A stretch of 14,693 nucleotides of DNA from Monoraphidium neglectum (lineage: Eukaryota; Chlorophyta; Chlorophyceae; Sphaeropleales; Selenastraceae). The stretch spans positions 1-14,693 of the forward strand of contig NW_014012247.1 in the NCBI RefSeq assembly GCF_000611645.1. The letters run 5' to 3'. Made by a program: the position numbers and the translations under genes. How positions within the stretch are numbered: position 1 is the stretch's first letter; each line of letters opens with the position of its first letter. Of this stretch, positions 9,601 through 14,693 are shown one piece after another. The notes under the pieces are model-generated. The model ran no database searches. It had not been told where the DNA came from and was given only the letters and a program-made list of their open reading frames with translations.

Positions 9601-11853
9601 ATGAACGCGCGCGCCGCGACGCAGGCGGCGTAGCGGACCTGCAGAGTGTGCGCGTGCGCAGCCAGGCGGATTCTGTCCGCCGCACCAAGGGCCCACGGAG
9701 CTGCATGGGGCTCGGTGGCTGCCGCCCGCTGACACCGCGCAATGCCTGCATTATAACGGGACACAGCAGTGTGCTGCCGTGCCTGTCTGCCTTCACCACC
9801 GCCACCCTGATCACCAGCGTTGTGCGCGGTCAGCGACCACGACCACCCCAAATCGCCCCCCACCTGGCTCCAGTTGTCGCTGAGGCCATCTGCAAGTCGC
9901 CCCGCCAGCCGCGGCCCCACAGTCTCCGCCAGCTCCTCCCCTGGCAGCGCCTCGCACAGCGACTTGAGCGTGAAGTGTGCCGTCTCCCGCACAAAGCGGT
10001 TGGGGTGGTACACCGCCCTGCGTCAACACAAGGGATAATGGTGGTGGGGGGAGGTTGGTTTGGTGGTTGCTCTGCAAGAGCGGGAAGAAACCTGGGGTGC
10101 CGTTGTGCTGAAGCACAGGCAAAAATGCGCCGCGGCTTTGAGGTCCAGCTGAGGTGTAGGCAGCCCGAGGTGTGGGCAGCCCGAGGTGTGGGAGCTTGTC
10201 GCCTGTGCTATATATCTCGCAACCGCGCCGCGAGCATGACTAAGCCACCTGTAGAGCAGCTCCCTCAGCTCCTCATCCAGCTCCGGCCTGACCCCCGGCC
10301 CAGCGCTGTCCATCATCGCCTGACGGTTGGCGGTTGGCGGCGGTTTGAGGAAGTTGCTCGACAGGCCCCAACAGAGCCAAGCAACACGTCACACGAGCGG
10401 CTCGTCTTTGATAGGAACGCCGCCGCGTAAAGGCAGCCATTTGCATGCCGCTCGCAGCCTCGGAATCCTCCTAAAAGTACCCCCCTCACCTGCAGCGCCC
10501 GCATGCTGGTCTCGAGGCACTTCCATCCCTCTGTGCCGTGCCGCATCACGCCCGTCCCGACCGGCGTGGGCCTGTAGCTCGCGGCCAGCAGCGCCCCCAG
10601 CAGGTCCGGGCTGCTGCCCGCCCTGCTGCCGGCGCGCGAAGCCATAGGGCTGTCGCCGCCGCCGAGGGCGACGCTGCTGCGCTGGCCGGCGGCGCTGCCG
10701 GCCGCGTCGGGGTCGCCGCCGTCGCCCGCGTGGTGGTTGTCCTCCTCCTCCTCGGGCCGGTCCTGGTTTGTCACATCACAGGATTAATGACATCATAACC
10801 CAATCCACTATCAGCTCAGAAATTGGGCCTGTCATCAGAACAATGACCACAAGACTGCAACTACCGCTGCAGCAGCAACGACTGGTGCCCAGCAAACTGT
10901 GGTATATCTGCGTCCCCCAGCTCACGCCCAGTGTGAGCCTGCAGTTTTGCGGCATTCTGAGAGCGCGCTGCGGGTGGAGCCAGCCCGCATCCCCAACCGC
11001 CCAGCCTGGCCCCGCCATCCCGAGCTCACGTAATGCTCCAGGATGCTGGTCAGCACGCGCCGCCGCGCCTCCCTGAACGCCGCCACGCCGCGCCGCCCGC
11101 ACAGCGCGCCCAGCACGCCGCCGGCCGCCAGCCTCACGCGGACCTCCGGGTCCTCCAGCAGCCGCAGCGCCTCAGACTGCATCGCCGCATCAAAGCCGGC
11201 CGGCGGCTCCCGCACCCGCTCCAGCAGCAGCTGGAGGGGGCGCATGGATTGGCGTGGCGGGTGCGGGGCAGTTGAGTCATTCACAAGGTGCGAGAGGATA
11301 GGTGGGGGCGGCGGGCCGCATCCGCTTAGACCGGGACGAGAGGCGGGAGAGGCAGGGTGCGAGGAATCGCTGTTTGCCCGCAGCACAGACGACCTTCGCG
11401 GCGAGTGCTGCTGAAAACAACAGCTGCTTGATTGCGAACAGGCAAGGCGGCTGATGGGAACCCTACACACACCTTGGCTGCCAGCAGGCCGCCGAGCTTG
11501 CTTTCCCAACGGTCGCCTTGAAGCAGCTGCGCGATGCCCGCCGCCAGCGCAGCGACGTCGCTGGCGCCCTCTGGGCCTGCGCATGCCAGCCGAGCATGTA
11601 TGCAAAAAGGGGTTCATCCTGACTTCAGGTGCAAAACAACAACAAAGGGGTGAGATGGCGGCATGCGCAGCGGCGCAGCAGAGCGGCTATGCATACCCTG
11701 CAACTGCTTGCTGGTGCTCGTGTGTTGCGGCGGCCAGCGCCACGCACCTGCTTTGAGTCCCTCTTCGATCGCGAGGAGCGCGTTCTCTCGGTCCAGGTGT
11801 CGGTGCGCTGACAGGCCTGCCAACACCGCCTCGACCTGCCCGGGGGCTCCCAT
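6605..11853 (-). CDS. HEAT-repeat protein of unknown function, 11 coding exons, 760 aa
   Basis: Exons in transcript order: 11853-11748, 11576-11473, 11230-11030, 10762-10490, 10319-10249, 10017-9864, 9638-9429, 9180-8981, 8257-8081, 7753-7535, 7172-6605. All introns are GT-AG, phases agree, and the stop is TGA at 6605-6607. HEAT/ARM-type helical repeats run through most of the chain: RLLEDPEVRVRLAAGGVLGA near 95, FVRETAHFTLKSLCEAL near 260-276, DNWSQVRYAACVAARAF near 300, AVRESACACMAELMEKV near 385, WPVRDAACVACGR near 428-440 and IPTVREDTAAALGRAVGAYG near 465. An acidic/His/Ser low-complexity insert (about 139-200) separates the first repeats. A Cys-containing block, QDMFSCGSL (542-550), breaks the later ones. 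The C-terminus (about 700-760) is Gln/Gly/Pro/Ala-rich and probably disordered. No signal peptide or membrane helix is seen. HEAT proteins are usually scaffolds; the partner is unknown. The start has a favourable context (AACCATGG). Confidence 0.85.
7227..7281. repeat. 23-bp direct repeat, period 32, HEAT intron 10
   Basis: The plus-strand sequence GCTGTTTGGCTGGGGTGGCG plus CAG occurs at 7227-7249 and again, identical, at 7259-7281, with weaker echoes on either side. It lies in the intron between exons 10 and 11 (7173-7534). It looks like a young local tandem duplication and does not touch the splice sites. Confidence 0.85.
7818..7845. repeat. AT-rich ATATG/ATGAT pentamer tract, HEAT intron 9
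   Basis: A short run of GATAT/ATGAT pentamers at the 5' side (plus-strand view) of the 327-base intron between exons 9 and 10. It is strikingly AT-rich against the GC-rich background. It is close to the exon 10 acceptor in transcript terms (about 65-90 bases upstream), so it could overlap the branch-point region. Confidence 0.7.
8299..8460. repeat. TG/CA-rich imperfect repeat, HEAT intron 8
   Basis: Interrupted TGTG, TGCG and TGTATG units on the plus strand, which read as CACA/CGCA/CATACA on the sense (minus) strand. They fill the acceptor-side end of the 723-base intron 8 (8258-8980), beginning about 40 bases upstream of exon 9. It is simple sequence that drifts in unit, so probably old. 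Confidence 0.8.
10151..10195. repeat. 16-bp minisatellite, about 2.8 copies, HEAT intron 5
   Basis: GAGGTGTAGGCAGCCC at 10151-10166 and GAGGTGTGGGCAGCCC at 10167-10182 differ at one base, and a truncated third copy follows from 10183. It lies in the 231-base intron between exons 5 and 6 (10018-10248). Confidence 0.85.
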
Positions 11854-12232
11854 GGTTCTCCACTTTCGGCACAGATCACTATGAGTTGGTTTCGTGGAGG
11901 TAGGATCTTGAATACAACCAGCAAAGTCTTGTGGCACAGCTGGTTTTGTTGTGAGCACCGTTCACAGCTACGGGAGTGTCACTTGCAGTGATCATCCACA
12001 TTGTTTTGTGCCGCTCGATTGTTGTGCGCTGCTTGTGCGACGTTGCAAGCACACAAGAAGTTTTGACATCAGGCTTTCCCTTCAAAGCTTGTAACACGCT
12101 CTGGTGCCCCACCACCCCGACGTGCCGCAGCTTGCCCTCGCCTTACGGCCGCATCTCAGCATTTAAAGGACACTGTAAAGTCCCTTAGCCTGAGTCACCC
12201 CTGCTCAGGGGCGGTACTGCAGCCAGATCGCA
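11854..12232. promoter_or_regulatory. Divergent promoter interval between the HEAT and PP6 genes
   Basis: The 379 bases separate the two opposing start codons and must contain both 5' UTRs and both promoters. It is less GC-rich than the flanking exons. On the PP6 side there is an ATTTAAAG element at 12161-12168, about 65 bases before the ATG, a weak TATA-like candidate. TGAGTCA, the classic bZIP/GCN4-AP-1 core, lies at 12191-12197, and a palindrome CCCCTG-CT-CAGGGG at 12198-12211. No clear TATA box was seen for the HEAT gene. Use of these elements is inferred from motif shape only. Confidence 0.55.
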
Positions 12233-13504
12233 ATGGTGGACTTGGATAAATGGATAGAGAAGGTCAAGCGCTGCGAGTACCTAGCAGAGGACGAGCTGAA
12301 GGCGCTGTGCGAATATGTGAGGAGTCAGGGCTGCAGCCGGCGCAGCGTGGCATGCATACCGCGAATGTCGTGCGCCGCTGCTGCCCAGTTCACCAGCTCC
12401 CTCCCTCGAGTTTCATCATCATGGGGCACTCTGGGGCGCCAAACCATTCCACAGGTCAAGGAGATCCTGGTTGAGGAGTCCAACGTGCAGCCAGTGCAGG
12501 CCCCTGTCACGGTGTGACCAACCATGCAGCGCGTGCCCAACAGCGTATGCTGGTGCCGGCGCAGGCGTTTGTAGCTTCGCGGCGTGCTCACGGATTTGCA
12601 GCCAGCAAGGGGTTACTTTGGTATCACAGATAGCCACTCGTATGGCTCAGCCCTGCCAGCTGCTGGCCGTTGAACGTGGTTTTTTGGGGGGATGCCATGC
12701 GAGTTGAATTGCGCGTCAGAGCAGCTGGAGCGTGGGGCGCCAGCTGCTGTGGTGCTCCTGCGAGGGCGAACCTGGACGCAGCAGCGTGACAAGCACATCT
12801 CCAATGGCGGCGAACCCTTGCAGGTGTGCGGCGACATCCATGGGCAATTCCATGACCTGCTGCGGCTATTTGACACGGGCGGGCAGGTGCCAGACACATC
12901 ATACATCTTCATGGGCGACTTTGTGGACCGAGGGTACAACAGCCTCGAGGTGCGTGCTCGCGTGCATGGTATTTTTGTTTGTGACTGCGCGCGCGCGCGT
13001 GTGTGTGTGTGTGTAATTGTGTGTTCATGTGGTCGTGTGCGTGTGTATGTGTGCGTGCGGGTGCGTATTGATGGGAGTGCGGGTGCGCTTGTCAGCTTGC
13101 AGCACCCCGTGTAGGTTTTCTTTTGTGGTGGCGTTGTGGCCCCCTGCAAGGCGATGGATGGTGGGGCTGGGAGGGTGCAGGAGGGAGTTTGGTGAGGGCC
13201 GGCCCGCTCCAACGCGCAGCGGTTGAGGAGGCGCCAGTGACACGCTGCGCAGCCAGGGAGTGCGAGCGAGCCCTTGCTGCCCTGCTGCGCCGCCCGGCAG
13301 GTGTTCACGCTGCTGCTGCTGCTCAAGGCGCGGTGGCCGGCGAACATGACGCTGCTGCGGGGCAACCACGAGAGCCGGCAGATTACACAGGTGTGCAGCG
13401 CTGGGCGGGGCAGCGCATCCTGGCGCTCGAGCTGGGGCAACTGCAGCGGTCTTTATAGGAAATCGGGAACAGCAGGCACAGCAGCAGTAGCAGCAGTAGC
13501 AGCC

Positions 13505-13563
<59 letters not shown>

Positions 13564-14419
13564 GCGCGTGGCGTCCTGGCCTGTTGCACACGAGGTCCAG
13601 AAGCCAAAGCAGCAGACTGCTTCACCGCCTCGAGCCTGAATGCAGGAGCTCGCCCCTGCGGCCGTGCTGTCGCCGCCCTCAGGTGTATGGCTTCTACGAC
13701 GAGTGCCAACGGAAGTATGGCAACGCAAACAGCTGGCGCTATTGCACAGAAGTGTTTGACTACCTCACGGTCTCGGTGGGGTTAATCTCAGCCTGACCCC
13801 TGGGATTCTTGACAGCCTTGCAGGGCATGGGCGCACTCGTGTCCAGGCATTGCAATGGTGCAGGTTCAGGCCGTCACCAGGCGGCCACGATGTGCTCTAT
13901 CATCGCGCTTTGATGCGCCCGCGACGCCCCACCCCACACCGCCCCTGCAACCTCGTCGTGTGCCCGCCACCCCCAGGCTCTGATTGACGGCAAGGTGCTG
14001 TGCGTCCACGGCGGCCTCTCGCCAGACATCCGGACGCTGGACCAGGTGCGCCCGCGTCCAGGTCTTCCAGGGCCCTTCTCACAATTTCAAGTTCTTTTCT
14101 TTCGCCCAACAAACAAGTTTTGAGCCTGTCATGCACTCTGATGCCAGGGCGTCAACCTCCCATCACTGGCCCCCCTCCCACCACCACACACCCTCCCGAC
14201 CTTCCACACACCACCACCGCCACCATCACCACCATCGCCCCCAATTCTGTGGCCCACAGGTGCGGGTGATCGACCGCGTGTGTGAGATCCCACACGAGGG
14301 GCCCTTCTGCGACCTCATGTGGAGCGACCCTGAAGACATAGAGACGTGGGCCGTCAGCCCACGCGGCGCGGGGTGGCTCTTTGGCCGCAAGGTCACGGGG
14401 GAGTTCAACCAGATCAACG
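12233..14419 (+). CDS. PP6: Ser/Thr protein phosphatase 6 catalytic subunit (FyPP/PP6), 3' partial
   Basis: Exons: 12233-12316, 12455-12511, 12824-12949, 13301-13390, 13683-13775, 13977-14045, 14260-14419, then a GTGGGC donor; the rest lies beyond the window. The 226 complete codons contain the PPP-family signatures GDIHG (50-54), GDFVDRG (78-84), RGNHES (109-114) and CVHGGLSP (159-166). These supply metal ligands Asp51, His53, Asp79, Asn111 and His161. EESNVQPV (35-42), [16 protein letters not shown] (120-135) and [20 protein letters not shown] (about 194-213) identify PP6 rather than PP2A or PP4. The enzyme removes phosphate from Ser/Thr in nucleus and cytosol; plant FyPP acts in phytochrome, auxin and ABA signalling. 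Missing here are about 75-80 C-terminal residues, including the third metal-binding His (RAHQ) and the C-terminal tail. Six internal introns are all phase 0. The start matches the plant N-terminus (MDLD...W). Confidence 0.96.
12987..13065. repeat. (GC)6(GT)8 plus degenerate GT tract, PP6 intron 3
   Basis: A (GC)6 run at 12987-12998 passes directly into (GT)8 at 12999-13014, then into interrupted GTGTGC/GTGTAT units up to about 13065. It starts about 37 bases after the exon 3 donor in a 351-base intron. It is alternating purine-pyrimidine sequence with Z-DNA potential. Confidence 0.9.
13478..13562 (+). repeat. CAG trinucleotide tract with (CAG)19, PP6 intron 4
   Basis: Interrupted CAG/TAG units from about 13478 lead into 19 uninterrupted CAG units at 13506-13562 on the sense strand. 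The tract is entirely intronic (intron 4, 13391-13682) and ends 120 bases before exon 5. Read in the frame of exon 4, the pure part is GCA (Ala). Confidence 0.95.
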
Positions 14420-14693
14420 GTGGGCGCTAGGGGGCAGAGGGGTGGGGGTACCTGGAGCCGCGTTTCTGGGTCACTGGCACGGGGCAGTTTGAGAGCGCGC
14501 CTCTTCTGCGGTAGTTTGGAAAAGCGAAAGGCGCCTGCACGGCACGAACCCAGGGCGCGTCTTGCTCCATGGGTGATCGCACGAGGCGCTGGCCGCCTGC
14601 AATTGGCGCTTGGGGTTTCGAAGTCGAGGCTCCAACCTCGCCGGGCACGATGTCATCACGAACCAACTTTGTGCGACACTCACAGCACCCCCG
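14420..14693 (+). other. Start of PP6 intron 7, cut by the window end
   Basis: A GTGGGC donor at 14420 follows exon 7, and the frame meets a TAG shortly afterwards (14428-14430), so this is intron. No further PP6 exon encoding the RAHQ block was found before the window ends. The minus-strand open frames here carry no recognisable domain. Nothing else is supported. Confidence 0.7.

Noticed and set aside
9372..10430. 352-codon plus-strand open frame
   Set aside because: It runs antisense across HEAT exons 5-7 and their introns. No domain is recognisable, and the minus-strand exons explain the coding signal.
12721..12747. Inverted repeat GCAGCTGG / CCAGCTGC in PP6 intron 2
   Set aside because: An 8-base stem with an 11-base loop is expected by chance in GC-rich intron sequence, and it has no link to the splice sites.
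12613..13440. 275-codon minus-strand open frame over PP6
   Set aside because: It is antisense to PP6 exons 3-4 and passes through the GT tract, with no domain. PP6 on the plus strand is unambiguous.
14580..14660. Possible tRNA-like segment containing GGTTTCGAAGTC
   Set aside because: It only loosely resembles a B box. I could not form an acceptor stem, anticodon arm and A box around it.

Overview
This is nuclear DNA from a GC-rich eukaryote, most likely a green alga (Chlorophyta). The exons are short, strongly prefer G or C at third codon positions, and are separated by GT-AG introns of about 140-720 bases that are full of CA/GT tracts, a CAG tract and small minisatellites. The phosphatase gene is of the plant/algal PP6 (FyPP) type. 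No prokaryotic operon, CRISPR array, insertion sequence or rRNA gene was seen. The species cannot be named from this window.

Three protein genes were rebuilt exon by exon, and every junction fits GT-AG rules and reading phase. (1) Positions 1031-5647, plus strand: 10 coding exons, 502 codons, a ten-helix drug/metabolite-transporter (EamA) protein that aligns with SLC35F6 and carries an added hydrophilic C-terminal tail. (2) Positions 11853-6605, minus strand: 11 coding exons, 760 codons, a HEAT-repeat protein with no assigned function. (3) Positions 12233 to beyond the window end, plus strand: the first 7 coding exons (226 complete codons) of the catalytic subunit of Ser/Thr protein phosphatase 6. 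Its last third lies outside the window.

Layout: 1-1030 has no supportable gene. The transporter and HEAT genes converge on a 957-base tail-to-tail spacer (5648-6604). The HEAT and PP6 genes diverge from a 379-base shared promoter interval (11854-12232). Because PP2A-class phosphatases work with HEAT-repeat scaffolds, the divergent pairing of a PP6 catalytic gene with a HEAT protein is worth testing, but the sequence alone does not show a partnership.

No obviously new biological system is present. The best leads are an exon-8 fragment copied into the following transporter intron between 14-base direct repeats, the PP6/HEAT divergent pair, a CAG tract in PP6 intron 4 that reads as polyalanine if the intron is retained, and the uncharacterised HEAT family itself.
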